64,000 nt of DNA from Alphaproteobacteria bacterium (GTDB taxonomy: Bacteria; Pseudomonadota; Alphaproteobacteria; Rhizobiales; Hyphomicrobiaceae). The position numbers and the translations under genes were made by a program. The notes beneath the pieces were generated by a model. That model worked only from the letters and a program-made list of their open reading frames with translations. It had not been told where the DNA came from and searched no databases. The stretch's first letter is position 1, and every line of letters begins with the position of its first letter. Positions 43,402 through 53,482 of this stretch are shown here, piece after piece. Location: assembly GCA_022600345.1 (NCBI GenBank), contig JAHZKP010000099.1, forward strand, positions 50,797 to 114,796, written 5' to 3'.

Positions 43402-44859
43402 ATGGCAAAAGACAACGCTCCGACCGTCACACCCGTTATCCTGTCGGGTGGCTCAGGCACCCGCCTATGGCCGCTGTCGCGCGCCCTTTATCCAAAACAG
43501 TTCATTCGCTTCCTTGAAACGCACGAGGACAGCTTCCTGGGCGCCACCTTGAAGCGACTGCCCACCGATCAGGGCTTCGCCGCGCCGATCCTGCTTTGCA
43601 ATAACGATCACCGCTTCCTTGTCCTCGAAGAACTGGAAAACGCCGCCCTGAAACCGGCCTCCATCGTCCTCGAACCGGTCGCCCGCAACACCGCGCCAGC
43701 CATTGCCGTCGCCGCATTGTGCGCCTTGCGCGAAGATGAGCACGCGATCCTGGCGGTTATGCCGTCCGATCACGTCATCACGAACCAAACCGCCTTCCAG
43801 TCGGCAATTGAGCGTGCAGCCGGCATCGCGGCCGGCGGCAAGCTCGTCCTGCTGGGGATCGCACCAAGCCAACCGCATACCGGATACGGCTATATCCGCC
43901 AGGGCAAGGCTCTCAAAGGCGCAAAAGGCGCGTTTTCGGTTGCAGCGTTCGTTGAAAAGCCCGACGAACCAACCGCCCGGCGCTATCTCGATGACGGCGG
44001 CTATCATTGGAACAGCGGCATTTTCGTCCTCGACGCGCGAACCTACCTGAAGGAACTCGAAAAGTTCGAGCCTGAAATACTTCAAGCCGCTCAATTGGCC
44101 CTTGAAGGTGCTGAAATCGACCTTGGATTCCTCCGCCTCGACCGTGAGAAATTCGCCAAGTCACCGGGAATTTCAATCGACTACGCGGTCATGGAAAAAA
44201 CCAGCCAAGCCGTCGTGCTGCCCGTTGACTTTGGTTGGAACGACGTCGGGTCCTGGACATCCCTTTGGGAAATCTCCGTGCACGACGAAGATGGAAACCA
44301 TGCCAACGCCGATTCGCTTTTGGTCGATACCACCGGCAGCTTTGTGCATTCCGAGAAATCGCTTGTGGCAACCATCGGCGTCAAGGATCTGGTCATCGTC
44401 GACACCCCTGACGCCTTGCTGGTCGCCGATAAAAACAGATCCCAGGACGTCGGCACACTTGTCTCGGCACTAAAGGCCCATGGCCGAACCGAACAAGAGC
44501 AGCACCTCCGCAACGTCCGGCCTTGGGGATACTTCGAGACGCTGTCGCTTGGCACCCGCTTCCAGGTCAAGAAACTGCACGTTAAACCGGGCGGTAAGCT
44601 GTCCATGCAAATGCACCACCACCGCTCCGAGCACTGGGTGGTCGTCCAGGGGACCGCCAAGGTGACGATTGGGGATAAAGAACAACTGGTACGTGAAAAC
44701 GAGAGCGTTTATATCGTTGCGACACAGTGGCACCGTCTGGAAAACCCCGGGAAAGTGCCGCTAGAGCTGATAGAAGTGCAAATCGGCAGCTATTTGGGCG
44801 AGGACGATATTGCCCGCAAGGATGATATCTATCAACGCACTGCCGATGAAACCAAATGA
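43402..44859 (+). CDS. manC: Mannose-1-phosphate guanylyltransferase / mannose-6-phosphate isomerase
   Basis: The bifunctional enzyme makes GDP-mannose for exopolysaccharide or lipopolysaccharide. The nucleotidyltransferase part begins GGSGTRLWPLSR at about residue 16; FVEKPDEPTA and the GYHWNSGIFVLDA block follow. A C-terminal type II isomerase cupin (SMQMHHHRSEHWVVVQGTA, NESVYIV) closes it. Length is 485. ATG 43402 is chosen because the family starts just before the GGSGTR block; an in-frame ATG at 43321 adds a non-conserved leader. No other polysaccharide genes are nearby in this window. Confidence 0.92.
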   Translation: MAKDNAPTVTPVILSGGSGTRLWPLSRALYPKQFIRFLETHEDSFLGATLKRLPTDQGFAAPILLCNNDHRFLVLEELENAALKPASIVLEPVARNTAPAIAVAALCALREDEHAILAVMPSDHVITNQTAFQSAIERAAGIAAGGKLVLLGIAPSQPHTGYGYIRQGKALKGAKGAFSVAAFVEKPDEPTARRYLDDGGYHWNSGIFVLDARTYLKELEKFEPEILQAAQLALEGAEIDLGFLRLDREKFAKSPGISIDYAVMEKTSQAVVLPVDFGWNDVGSWTSLWEISVHDEDGNHANADSLLVDTTGSFVHSEKSLVATIGVKDLVIVDTPDALLVADKNRSQDVGTLVSALKAHGRTEQEQHLRNVRPWGYFETLSLGTRFQVKKLHVKPGGKLSMQMHHHRSEHWVVVQGTAKVTIGDKEQLVRENESVYIVATQWHRLENPGKVPLELIEVQIGSYLGEDDIARKDDIYQRTADETK

Positions 44860-44995
44860 CCGGGGAACTATGCTGCCGGGATAACGCTGGCCCGCGCTAT
44901 TTCGACGGGTTGGCAGTCTTAAGTCAGACCTGTAGATAGTCGCCCAGGCAGTTTGGAAATCAAAAACGCAACGATTAGAAATTGAGCGAGGATCT

Positions 44996-45898
44996 GTGCA
45001 CAAGAGCAGGCATTTGAAGGACTTGGAAGCCGAAAGCATCCAGATCCTACGCGAGGTCGCCGGCCAGTTCGAACGGCCCGTACTGATGTATTCGATCGGC
45101 AAGGATTCAGCCGTCCTCCTGCATCTGGCGCTCAAGGCATTCTATCCTGCCAAGCCGCCCTATCCTTTGCTTCATGTCGATACCACCTGGAAGTTCAAGG
45201 AAATGATCGCCTTTCGCGACGATATGGCGGCTCGTCACGGCCTCGACATGATCGTCCACATCAACAAAGAGGGCGTCGCAGAGGGCATCGGCCCGTTTTC
45301 CCACGGCAGCGCCGTTCATACCGACATCATGAAAACGCAGGCTCTCCGCCAGGCGCTTGAGAAGGGCAAGTTCGACGCCGCCATTGGCGGAGCCCGCCGG
45401 GACGAGGAAAAATCCCGCGCCAAGGAGCGCGTTTTCTCCCACCGCACCGCCGACCACCGCTGGGATCCCAAAAAACAGCGCCCCGAACTTTGGCAGATCT
45501 ATAACGGCCGCCTGTCGCCAGGTGAAACGATGCGCGTGTTCCCGCTTTCCAACTGGACCGAACTCGACATCTGGGAATATATCCAGGTCGATAACATTCC
45601 AATCGTCCCCCTCTACCTGTCAGCCGAGCGTCCGGTCGTTGAACGCGACGGCATGTTGCTGATGGTCGATGACGACCGTCTGCCGCTTGAACCCGGCGAA
45701 AAGCCCCAGCAAAAGAAAGTCCGCTTCCGCACGCTGGGTTGCTATCCACTCACCGGAGCGATTGAAAGCCCCGCCGACACCGTTGCCGACATCGTCAACG
45801 AAATCAAAGCAGCGCGCACCTCCGAACGCCAGGGCCGCATGATCGACCGCGACCAGTCCGGCTCGATGGAGAAAAAGAAGGAAGAGGGGTACTTCTGA
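44996..45898 (+). CDS. cysD: Sulfate adenylyltransferase subunit 2
   Basis: CysD with CysN makes adenylyl sulfate from ATP and sulfate. The PP-loop SIGKDS is at residues 33-38, and the [33 protein letters not shown] and [17 protein letters not shown] blocks are complete. The gene starts with GTG and its stop (TGA) overlaps the next gene's ATG, so it is coupled to cysNC. Length of 300 is normal. It serves sulfur assimilation and is independent of the sulfite-releasing isethionate route seen upstream. Confidence 0.95.
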   Translation: MHKSRHLKDLEAESIQILREVAGQFERPVLMYSIGKDSAVLLHLALKAFYPAKPPYPLLHVDTTWKFKEMIAFRDDMAARHGLDMIVHINKEGVAEGIGPFSHGSAVHTDIMKTQALRQALEKGKFDAAIGGARRDEEKSRAKERVFSHRTADHRWDPKKQRPELWQIYNGRLSPGETMRVFPLSNWTELDIWEYIQVDNIPIVPLYLSAERPVVERDGMLLMVDDDRLPLEPGEKPQQKKVRFRTLGCYPLTGAIESPADTVADIVNEIKAARTSERQGRMIDRDQSGSMEKKKEEGYF

Positions 45899-47796
45899 TG
45901 GCCGACGTTGCAACCCACCCGGAACAATCCACCCAATCAGGTGAGTCCGAGCTGCCAATCCTCCGCTTCCTGACCTGCGGCAGCGTCGATGATGGCAAGT
46001 CCACCCTCATCGGCAGGCTGTTGTTTGACTGCCAGCTCATCCACGAAGACACACTGGAAAGCCTGTCGGCCGAAAGCCGCAACTTCGGCACCACCGGCGG
46101 CGACCTCGACCTGGCGCTTCTCGTCGACGGCCTCCAGGCCGAACGCGAACAAGGCATCACCATCGACGTTGCCTATCGCTACTTTTCCACACCGAAGCGC
46201 AAATTCATCGTCGCCGACACACCAGGCCACGAGCAATACACCCGCAACATGGCAACCGGCGCGTCGCGCTGCGACCTGGCAATCATCCTCGTCGATGCCC
46301 GCAAAGGCGTCGTCACACAGACCCGCCGCCATAGCTGCATTGCTCACCTATTGGGAATCGAGCATGTCGTCGTCGCCATCAACAAGATGGATCTGGTCGA
46401 CTTCGACGCCATCCGCTTCGCAGAAATCGAGAAGGACTACCGCGAATTCGCCGGCCAACTGGGCATTCCCCACATAACGACGATCCCGATGTCGGCGCTC
46501 GAAGGCGACAACATCTCGCGGCGTAGCGAAAAGATGCCGTGGTACACCGGGCAAACCCTGCTCGATAAGCTGGAGAGCGTCGATGTCACAAGCGCGGCTG
46601 CCTCCGGCCCAATGCGGATGCCCGTCCAGTGGGTCTGCCGCCCCGACTTGAATTTCCGCGGCTATGCCGGAACGCTGTCGTCAGGCTCCATCAAACCCGG
46701 CGACGCCATCGTTGCACTGCCCAGCGCCCGCACCAGCACAGTCGCCCGCCTGGTTACCGCCGACGGCGACCTGGAGGAAGCCACCGCTGGCGATGCGATC
46801 ATGATGACGCTTGCCGATGAGATCGATATTTCCCGCGGCGACGTCATCTGCACCTCTGACGAACGCGCCGAGGTGGCAGACCAATTTGCCGCCGATATCG
46901 TCTGGATGAGCGAACGTCCGCTGCTCAAGGGGCGGCCCTACATCCTGCGTTGCGGCCAGCAATCCACCGTCTGCCAGATCAGCGAGTTGAAGCACAAGCT
47001 GAACGTCGAGACGCTGGAACATATGGCCAGCCGCCAGATGGAGCTGAACGAAATCGGTCTTTGCAATCTGACCGTCACCAAGCCCATCGTTTTCGACCAC
47101 TATACCGACAATCGCGAGCTTGGCGGTTTCATCCTCATCGACCGGCTGACCAACGAAACGGTCGGCGCCGGTATGATCCGCTTCTCGCTGCGCCGCGCCC
47201 ATAACGTTCACTGGCAGGCCGTCGACATCCACAAGTCCGCACGCTCGACACTGAAACACCAGAAGGCCTGCTGCCTGTGGTTCACCGGCCTGTCGGGATC
47301 GGGCAAGTCAACTGTCGCCAACCTTCTGGAGAAGCGGCTTTACGCACAAGGGCGCCATACATACCTCCTCGATGGCGACAACGTCCGCCACGGCCTCAAC
47401 CGGGACTTGGGCTTTACCGATGCCGACCGGGTTGAAAACATCCGCCGCGTCACCGAGGTGGCGCGCCTGATGGTCGATGCCGGTCTCATTACCATCGTCT
47501 CGTTCATCTCGCCCTTCCGCGCCGAACGCCGCTTTGCCCGCGACCGCTTCGATGGTGACGAATTCCTGGAGCTTTACGTGGATACTCCGCTGGAAATCTG
47601 CGAAACCCGCGATCCAAAGGGCCTTTATGCCAAGGCGCGTGCTGGCGACATCAAGAACTTCACCGGCATCTCCTCACCCTATGAGCCGCCCGAGACCGCA
47701 GAGTTGACACTCCACGGCGGCTCCAAGTCGCCAGAAGCCCTGGTCGACGACCTGATTGAATTCTTGACCGCCAGTGGAATTATCGACGAGGTTTGA
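45898..47796 (+). CDS. cysNC: Bifunctional sulfate adenylyltransferase subunit 1 / APS kinase
   Basis: The N-terminal GTPase (CysN) has the P-loop at 28-35 (GSVDDGKS), DTPGHEQYTRNM and NKMDLVDF. The C-terminal APS kinase (CysC) starts near residue 455 with FTGLSGSGKS, DGDNVRHGLNRDLGF and ISPFRAER. It therefore makes PAPS in one fused protein, as is usual in rhizobia and relatives. It overlaps cysD by one base and is followed by a strong hairpin. No cysH or cysI genes are in view, so the rest of the pathway lies elsewhere. Confidence 0.95.
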   Translation: MADVATHPEQSTQSGESELPILRFLTCGSVDDGKSTLIGRLLFDCQLIHEDTLESLSAESRNFGTTGGDLDLALLVDGLQAEREQGITIDVAYRYFSTPKRKFIVADTPGHEQYTRNMATGASRCDLAIILVDARKGVVTQTRRHSCIAHLLGIEHVVVAINKMDLVDFDAIRFAEIEKDYREFAGQLGIPHITTIPMSALEGDNISRRSEKMPWYTGQTLLDKLESVDVTSAAASGPMRMPVQWVCRPDLNFRGYAGTLSSGSIKPGDAIVALPSARTSTVARLVTADGDLEEATAGDAIMMTLADEIDISRGDVICTSDERAEVADQFAADIVWMSERPLLKGRPYILRCGQQSTVCQISELKHKLNVETLEHMASRQMELNEIGLCNLTVTKPIVFDHYTDNRELGGFILIDRLTNETVGAGMIRFSLRRAHNVHWQAVDIHKSARSTLKHQKACCLWFTGLSGSGKSTVANLLEKRLYAQGRHTYLLDGDNVRHGLNRDLGFTDADRVENIRRVTEVARLMVDAGLITIVSFISPFRAERRFARDRFDGDEFLELYVDTPLEICETRDPKGLYAKARAGDIKNFTGISSPYEPPETAELTLHGGSKSPEALVDDLIEFLTASGIIDEV

Positions 47797-47811
47797 CACA
47801 CATCCCAAAAC

Positions 47812-47838
47812 GCCGATCGCGGAACCTCCGCGATCGGC
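47812..47838 (+). terminator. Hairpin after cysNC
   Basis: GCCGATCGCGG and CCGCGATCGGC form a perfect 11-base stem with an AACCT loop, 16 bases behind the stop. No T-run follows on the plus strand, so it may act with Rho or mainly stabilise the message. Confidence 0.55.
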
Positions 47839-47873
47839 TCGGATTACCAATGATAAGCCGGCAGCACCTATGA

Positions 47874-49067
47874 ATGTTTTCGGCTGCACACGATCCTAAA
47901 TCTGCCGATCTCAGAAAGTATAATCCGAGCATGGGCACGACACGCGCCGAGAACATTTTCAATCACCTGGCTTCGCTGCGCTTTGAAACGGTGACAAGCG
48001 TCGCAGCCCAGGTCGCAAAACTTGCCCGGACCCTCATCGAGAATATCCCCGGCCCCTTTATCGCCGTCCTGATCTTCTGCTCGCTTTCACCCGCCCTCAA
48101 CATCCTGGCGCTCGCCGGCACCATCAAGACGGCGGCCCTCTTGCTGTTCGACTGGACGAGAGCCCTTGAGCTCGGCACTTATCTGGGCTTCTCGATGGAT
48201 GGCGTCACCAAGACGGACATCACCTGGATTGCGTGCGCTGTCATTATCGCACTGTACCTGGCAGCCGGAACTGCGGTTTATTTCAAGAAGCGCTCCAAAG
48301 CCAATTTGCGCGGCCATGCCGAAGTCCTGGTTTACGATCGATTCTTGAATCACAACCAGCTAGACCGGCTATTGCAATTGCCAGACATACTCAAACTGGC
48401 AACCAAGAGCAGCGCCGCCTACTCGCGCAGTAGCACCAATCTGGCCGAGGGCCTGTCGCTGATGATCCTGTGCACGGTCATCCTGATCGTGCTCTCCATC
48501 TATCTTCCCTACCTGATAGCTCTTGTCTTGATCATCTTGTTGCCCATCCAGCTTTACTTCCTGTTGACTGGCAGGCGGGCCGGATTCAGCTCCAAGAAAA
48601 TCAACGATATGGAAGCCCGCCGCCGCGAACTCCTGAATCAGCTCGTCGCACAGAACCTGGAGAAGACGGCCGAGCCCACACCACGCGCGAAATTGCAGAG
48701 CGAATACCTTCAACTCACCCGTGAAGTCACCAGAAGGCGCACAGCCCAGATGGGCGCCACCGCAACGCCTGACGTCATCCTGTCAGCCGTCACCGGACTG
48801 GTACTTGCCGGCGCGATGGTCTTTCTATCGGGATTGGAAACCGACCAGGACAGTCTGATCTATCTTCTGATCGGCTTCATCCTGATCCGCTTCCTGTTCC
48901 TGTTTCTGCGTAACGTCTTGATGCAGGCGCAATCGGTCATGCAGAACCTCGACCAGATCCGCTTCGTAAACGAAACGATCCTCAGCTCGACAATCAGCGA
49001 AGATGCATTGCCCTCAAGCGATCCTGTCCCGGCGGACCACCCCGACGACTACGACGAACTGACTTGA
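47874..49067 (+). CDS. ABC-exporter-like membrane protein without ATPase domain
   Basis: This 397-residue protein looks like the transmembrane half of a type I ABC exporter. It has six or so hydrophobic segments: GPFIAVLIFCSLSPALNILA, TWIACAVIIALYLAAGTAVY, SLMILCTVILIVLSIYL plus ALVLIILLPIQLYFLL, and two more near 300-345. Cytosolic coupling-helix-like stretches (VLVYDRFLNHNQLDRLLQL) lie between. No Walker A or ABC signature is present, so it would need a separate ATPase, or serve another function. No such gene is adjacent. An alternative start is the Met at residue 20 (47931). Its position after cysDNC may be accidental. Confidence 0.65.
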   Translation: MFSAAHDPKSADLRKYNPSMGTTRAENIFNHLASLRFETVTSVAAQVAKLARTLIENIPGPFIAVLIFCSLSPALNILALAGTIKTAALLLFDWTRALELGTYLGFSMDGVTKTDITWIACAVIIALYLAAGTAVYFKKRSKANLRGHAEVLVYDRFLNHNQLDRLLQLPDILKLATKSSAAYSRSSTNLAEGLSLMILCTVILIVLSIYLPYLIALVLIILLPIQLYFLLTGRRAGFSSKKINDMEARRRELLNQLVAQNLEKTAEPTPRAKLQSEYLQLTREVTRRRTAQMGATATPDVILSAVTGLVLAGAMVFLSGLETDQDSLIYLLIGFILIRFLFLFLRNVLMQAQSVMQNLDQIRFVNETILSSTISEDALPSSDPVPADHPDDYDELT

Positions 49068-49094
49068 AACAGCCGCTTCTCGCCAAGCAGCGCG

Positions 49095-50825
49095 TTACAA
49101 AATGAAGTCATCATCATCGATCCGCCCCGGCGTGACATTCACCAGTCGAACACTGTCGCCACCGTATGAAATCACGGTGTCGCGTCCATCCTGATCGATA
49201 TCGAGTTGCGAAAACGCCCTGAGGCCGCTGACACGGCTGAAATCGAGCGTATCGTGTCCAGGCCGGAAACCGATAATAGTGTCATCACCCCAGTTATTGG
49301 TCAGCAACGCCCGATCATCGCCAGCACCGAAAACATAGCGGTCATCACCACCGCCCCCAGACAACAGATCTTTGCCTGCCCCGGCATAGAGGCGATCGTC
49401 TCCCGCGCCGCCGAACATGCGGTCATCGCCCGCGCCACCGATCATCAGATCGTTCCCGGCCTGACCGTGCAGCGCATCGTTACCACCCTGACCGTAAACC
49501 CGATCCTGGTCGTTGCCGCCCATCACCAGGTCGTTGCCGCTGCCGCCGACGGCATAGTCATTGCCGTTGTTGCCCAACAAAACATCGTTGCCGCTCGATC
49601 CTGAAAGAACGTCGACCCCACTGCTGCCGGTCAGACGGTCATTTCCGCCCTGACCGTAAAGACGGTCGTTGTCGGTTCCGCCATAGATGTAGTCGTTGCC
49701 GTTTCCGCCCAGCGCGATGTTATTGCCGTCCTGGCCAAACAGCCGGTCGTTGCCTTCCTCGCCATAAAGCCGGTCATTGCCCGTCCCGCCCTCGATGCGG
49801 TCCCCGCCGTCACCGCCGCGCAGCACGTCGACGCCCTCGCCGCCTCGCAAAATGTCGACACCGCCGCCACCAAGCAGCGAATCGTTTCCATCGTTTCCAA
49901 GCAACGTATTGTTGGCACTGTTGCCAACGATCACATCACGCCCGGAACCACCGCTGGCGACCTCGATCGTCACGCCCTTGGCAATCGTAAAGCCACCGTA
50001 GATGCCGTCTGCTTTCGAAAGATGCCCTCCCGCATTTGGGTCGCCCTCTCGCAACGAGGCTTCCCTCAGGTCAATCCGGGTCGTATCGCTTCCCGCATAG
50101 GCAATCGTATCGCGCCCGCCGGCATCCCAGATCGCCTGGTAGAACGTTCCCTCTTCATTGGTATCGGGCAACCAATAGGTATCGTTCCCGGTCCTATAAG
50201 ACGTGTTTGCCCCATAGATCTGCTGGATGGCGTAGATGTCGAATGCCATCGGCGTTCCCGTCCAGCCATGATCACCGGTGACATCGGGATCAAGCCGATC
50301 GGCAACCCTGCCGTCGTTATAGCTCATCACCGTATAAAGGCCCTGGTTCAGCCCGTAGGTGCCCGTGTCAAAGGCATGGCTGACACCTGGAAAGATCGTT
50401 GATGCCCCATCGGCATCGTGCGGGTGCGCAAGCCCCAGGCCGTGGCCGATCTCGTGAATAATCGTGACGAAGCCATAGCCGCCCTGCTCCAGGCCGCCGC
50501 TGCTACCATCTCGGTCCCAGCCGGTGCCTTGAGCATTGAAGTAGCCATGCTGTTGTCCGCCCCAGGGGTATTCGAACGAGCCCAGCGCCCCACCATTGAC
50601 GCTGTTGCTGGCTGTAAAAAACAAGAAGTCGGCCGCAGCTTCGTTTGCAGTTTCGACAAACCTGATCCGGGCGACATTCGACCAAGTCTCCAGTCCCTCG
50701 CGGAACTGCGCTTCCTCATAGCTGGTCCAGTTGAAATAGCGGTCGCTGAATGCGAACGAAATGGTCCTGCTGGAAACCTCGTTGCCACTAACCAAACCGG
50801 TCAAATAAGCGCTCGGCATTCTCAC
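49095..50825 (-). CDS. RTX metalloprotease of the serralysin family
   Basis: The catalytic zinc site HEIGHGLGLAH is at residues 124-134, followed by the Met-turn block YTVMSYNDGR. After about residue 290 comes an RTX region with more than ten GGxGxDxLx-type nonapeptides that bind calcium, and a C-terminus ending DDDFIL suited to type I secretion. No classical signal peptide is present. Serralysins are exported by an ABC-MFP-TolC system, but none is in this window. The 576 residues make it longer than typical serralysins because of extra RTX repeats. The substrate is unknown. Confidence 0.92.
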   Translation of the reverse strand: MRMPSAYLTGLVSGNEVSSRTISFAFSDRYFNWTSYEEAQFREGLETWSNVARIRFVETANEAAADFLFFTASNSVNGGALGSFEYPWGGQQHGYFNAQGTGWDRDGSSGGLEQGGYGFVTIIHEIGHGLGLAHPHDADGASTIFPGVSHAFDTGTYGLNQGLYTVMSYNDGRVADRLDPDVTGDHGWTGTPMAFDIYAIQQIYGANTSYRTGNDTYWLPDTNEEGTFYQAIWDAGGRDTIAYAGSDTTRIDLREASLREGDPNAGGHLSKADGIYGGFTIAKGVTIEVASGGSGRDVIVGNSANNTLLGNDGNDSLLGGGGVDILRGGEGVDVLRGGDGGDRIEGGTGNDRLYGEEGNDRLFGQDGNNIALGGNGNDYIYGGTDNDRLYGQGGNDRLTGSSGVDVLSGSSGNDVLLGNNGNDYAVGGSGNDLVMGGNDQDRVYGQGGNDALHGQAGNDLMIGGAGDDRMFGGAGDDRLYAGAGKDLLSGGGGDDRYVFGAGDDRALLTNNWGDDTIIGFRPGHDTLDFSRVSGLRAFSQLDIDQDGRDTVISYGGDSVRLVNVTPGRIDDDDFIL

Positions 50826-50966
50826 CCCACGAAATCTTTTGGCAACGTTTGCAGCTCAGGCCATCGAGTGCCCGAAATGCCCAAAACGTCCGATTTTATC
50901 TTGACACACCCTAGTGATTCGTTGGCCAGGCGGCTACAGCAGCGCTTCAATGCTGCCCGATAATAC

Positions 50967-51998
50967 CTATACGCCAATCAACCCGCGACCAGCGCCCACA
51001 GCTACGTTCTCACTCAACAAGTGCTGAATCCTGGCATCACTCTGATACCTGAGCTTGGGCTGAAACCGCGATAGAAGCGAATTTCTGGCAACAGCTTCAA
51101 AGTCCGGCCTGGAAAAGTCATGAGCCCGTTCAACAAGCTGGAATTCACTGGCCATATCGCAATCGAACGCTCCTGGATCATCCGAATTGATACTGAAATT
51201 CATTCCAAGATCCCGGGCCCTGCCGATTGGGTGACTGGCGATCGACTTCGCAGCCCCCATTTTCAGGTTGCTGGTCGGACAGAATTCGATGTGGACATTG
51301 TCCGCGATGAGCCTGTCAACCAGACCGTCATCGGTGAAAGCGGCAATGCCGTGACCGATCCGGTCGGCCAATCCAACATCGATGGCTTCACGCACTTCCT
51401 CGCTGTCACCCAGCTCGCCGGCATGGATTTCGATCCCCAGCCCGTGGTCTTTCAAGACTTCGAACATCCGGCGAAACCGCGAGACCGGACAATCCCGCTC
51501 AAGTCCGGCAATCGAGATCCCTGAAATGCCTTGCGACTTGCCCAGCGCAACGCACCTGGCAATATCCTTGTCGATCAGTTCATCAGGAAGGCTGCGCGGC
51601 ACGAGAAACAAAAACTCGATTTGGATGCGGCCGTTCTCCCTGTCCCAGACCCACTCCTGGAATTCAGAAAATTCATCAGTTGCTTGCGCCAAATCGCGTG
51701 AAAACATCAATGGCGAAATCATCATTTCCGCATAGACGACATTCTGGGCGACAAGCCGCTCGATGTGCCAACCAAGGATGGGCAGGAATTGGCGCCACGA
51801 TGCACTCTTGTAAGGATCGACCCTCACCAGCCAGTTGGCGAACCCATCAGCACCCTCGCCCCAACCAACGGGCGTGACACCGCAAGGCTCAACCAGAACC
51901 TTTTCGCCAGCCTTCGCCAGATCGCCTAGAAGAGCGGAATTGAGAACCCCGATCAGATGGCAGTGGAGTTCAACTTTAGGTACCGTTTCATGGACCAT
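50967..51998 (-). CDS. Adenosine-deaminase-family protein
   Basis: This 343-residue protein has a full deaminase metal site: H12 and H14 in LHCHLIG, H192-A-G-E195, RIGHG and a closing NSDDPG with the two catalytic Asp. All residues for hydrolytic deamination of an adenine compound are present. Substrate could be adenosine, or a related adenine nucleoside or nucleotide. Its 5' end overlaps the cyclase-like gene by 46 bases on the same strand, with an AAGGG ribosome site inside that gene. So it is translationally tied to a nucleotide-second-messenger-type enzyme, which is unusual for a plain salvage gene. Confidence 0.85.
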   Translation of the reverse strand: MVHETVPKVELHCHLIGVLNSALLGDLAKAGEKVLVEPCGVTPVGWGEGADGFANWLVRVDPYKSASWRQFLPILGWHIERLVAQNVVYAEMMISPLMFSRDLAQATDEFSEFQEWVWDRENGRIQIEFLFLVPRSLPDELIDKDIARCVALGKSQGISGISIAGLERDCPVSRFRRMFEVLKDHGLGIEIHAGELGDSEEVREAIDVGLADRIGHGIAAFTDDGLVDRLIADNVHIEFCPTSNLKMGAAKSIASHPIGRARDLGMNFSINSDDPGAFDCDMASEFQLVERAHDFSRPDFEAVARNSLLSRFQPKLRYQSDARIQHLLSENVAVGAGRGLIGV

Positions 51999-53419
51999 TT
52001 ATCGCCCTTCGGGTTCATCGGCGGAACAATGTCGACGTAGCCATCCTGCGACACGATGAAGATCAACGCGGGATACTTGCTGCTCGTGACGTAATTGGCC
52101 GCTGAATTGTATCGGCCGCCGCGCTGCCAGGTTCCGCTGGGTGTCGAGCTGCCGTCCATGATCGCGCCGACCGCATGTACGTTGCCGTCGATATCGGCAA
52201 TCAGTGTCCCGTCGATTGCCGTCAACTGCGTGGTTACTTCGGCCGTCAGCGCCACCGGGCGAATTGGAATACACTGCGAAGAAAGCCGCTGGGCTTCGTG
52301 CCGCGCGCCGGGCGTAAACAGGATGTTGGTGCCCACCGGCTGTTCGGCAGCGATGATCGCAATATCCCACAACGTCTCCAACCCGTCCTGTTCGACCATC
52401 GGCAGGCACTTCTTGACATGCGCCTGGAAGATTTCCTTGGTCAGGATGCGGTCAACCTCGACAGGCGAGCCGTATGAAACCATGGCGAGCAGTTGCTCAC
52501 CTCGCTGCATCGTCCAGATGCCCCGGCCCTTGAACAGGATGTGGTGGCAGTCCTGGATTTGATCAAAGTCGACGAAGCCGTAAAAGTAGTCGCCATCAAA
52601 CAGCAGCGCGAATTGCTGAGAGGCCATCTCGATCAGCTTGCGCACGCCGGTGTTATGCGACAGATGGATCGGCCTGCGGAATTCAATGCTCGGCTTGATG
52701 TTCGCACTGCCACGCTTGGCCAACACGATATAGCCTGCACCCGCGCGGCCTTCGTATTGCGCCGCTGCAAGGTCGCAGCACAATTCGTACAGCCCATAGT
52801 TCATCCGGCCCGTAGCTTCCTGCGACAGCTTTTGCAGGAACAATTGGGCAGCAGCGCGCGACAACAGGTCAGGCGCAAGGCCAAAAAACGTATCTGATTG
52901 GCGCGGTGACAAGCAGTATTGTAGCGAGACATAAACCAGCGCATCGAACAATCGCTTGATCTCAAACGACTTCAATCCGCCCGGTTGGCCCGTTTCATCA
53001 CCCCCACCTGAGCGCTTCTTGATCAGGAAGCCGACAGTCCGGTGGTCGAACTCGGTCCGCGTTGACTTGAAGACGAATTGTGCGCCAGCCGTTTCCGCTT
53101 CGGTTTGATCGAAGTAGCGCAACAACGCTTCCTCAACGAGCGGGTCGCGCTCATCCTCACACGAAACAAGCTGAACCCTCGTTGACGGACCGGCCCCTTT
53201 CGGACGGCTTACACCCGCAACGCTTGTCGGTTTCGGGTCGGCGCTGGAAGCGATCTGCACATTGCCGTGATCGTTGATCACCACAACGAACGTGACATCG
53301 CAATCCGCATTGAATTTCGCCAGCAGCATTCGAACCTGCTCAAACGACTCCAACGAGACCGAAATCCGCTTACCCGCCGACGGCGCCTGCCGCGTATTCG
53401 CTTCCAATTCCTTCAACAC
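51953..53419 (-). CDS. DACNV-type diadenylate-cyclase-like protein
   Basis: The C-terminal 110 residues resemble the DisA_N/DAC diadenylate cyclase fold: D403-G404-T405 in AIDGTLIADIDGNVHAVGA, then RGGRYNSAANYVTSS (R433-R436) in place of the canonical DGA and RHR, then YPALIFIVSQDGYVDIVPP. The DG and an arginine are kept, but RHR has become RYN, so activity is uncertain. The N-terminal 370 residues look like the sensor domain that comparative work named DACNV. It uses a GTG start behind GGAAGAG. The pentapeptide-repeat gene lies 63 bases upstream and the deaminase overlaps it. Cyclic dinucleotide signalling is a reasonable guess. Confidence 0.72.
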   Translation of the reverse strand: MLKELEANTRQAPSAGKRISVSLESFEQVRMLLAKFNADCDVTFVVVINDHGNVQIASSADPKPTSVAGVSRPKGAGPSTRVQLVSCEDERDPLVEEALLRYFDQTEAETAGAQFVFKSTRTEFDHRTVGFLIKKRSGGGDETGQPGGLKSFEIKRLFDALVYVSLQYCLSPRQSDTFFGLAPDLLSRAAAQLFLQKLSQEATGRMNYGLYELCCDLAAAQYEGRAGAGYIVLAKRGSANIKPSIEFRRPIHLSHNTGVRKLIEMASQQFALLFDGDYFYGFVDFDQIQDCHHILFKGRGIWTMQRGEQLLAMVSYGSPVEVDRILTKEIFQAHVKKCLPMVEQDGLETLWDIAIIAAEQPVGTNILFTPGARHEAQRLSSQCIPIRPVALTAEVTTQLTAIDGTLIADIDGNVHAVGAIMDGSSTPSGTWQRGGRYNSAANYVTSSKYPALIFIVSQDGYVDIVPPMNPKGDKWSMKRYLKLNSTAI

Positions 53420-53482
53420 GACTCTTCCGCCTCGCTTAAGTCCTCAGGACGCCCGCTTTTTTATTCTCAGCCCGAATAGACC

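Noticed and set aside
49206..50402. Plus-strand frames opposite the RTX protease
   Set aside because: They arise from the regular RTX codon pattern; the minus-strand protein has full protease and RTX motifs.
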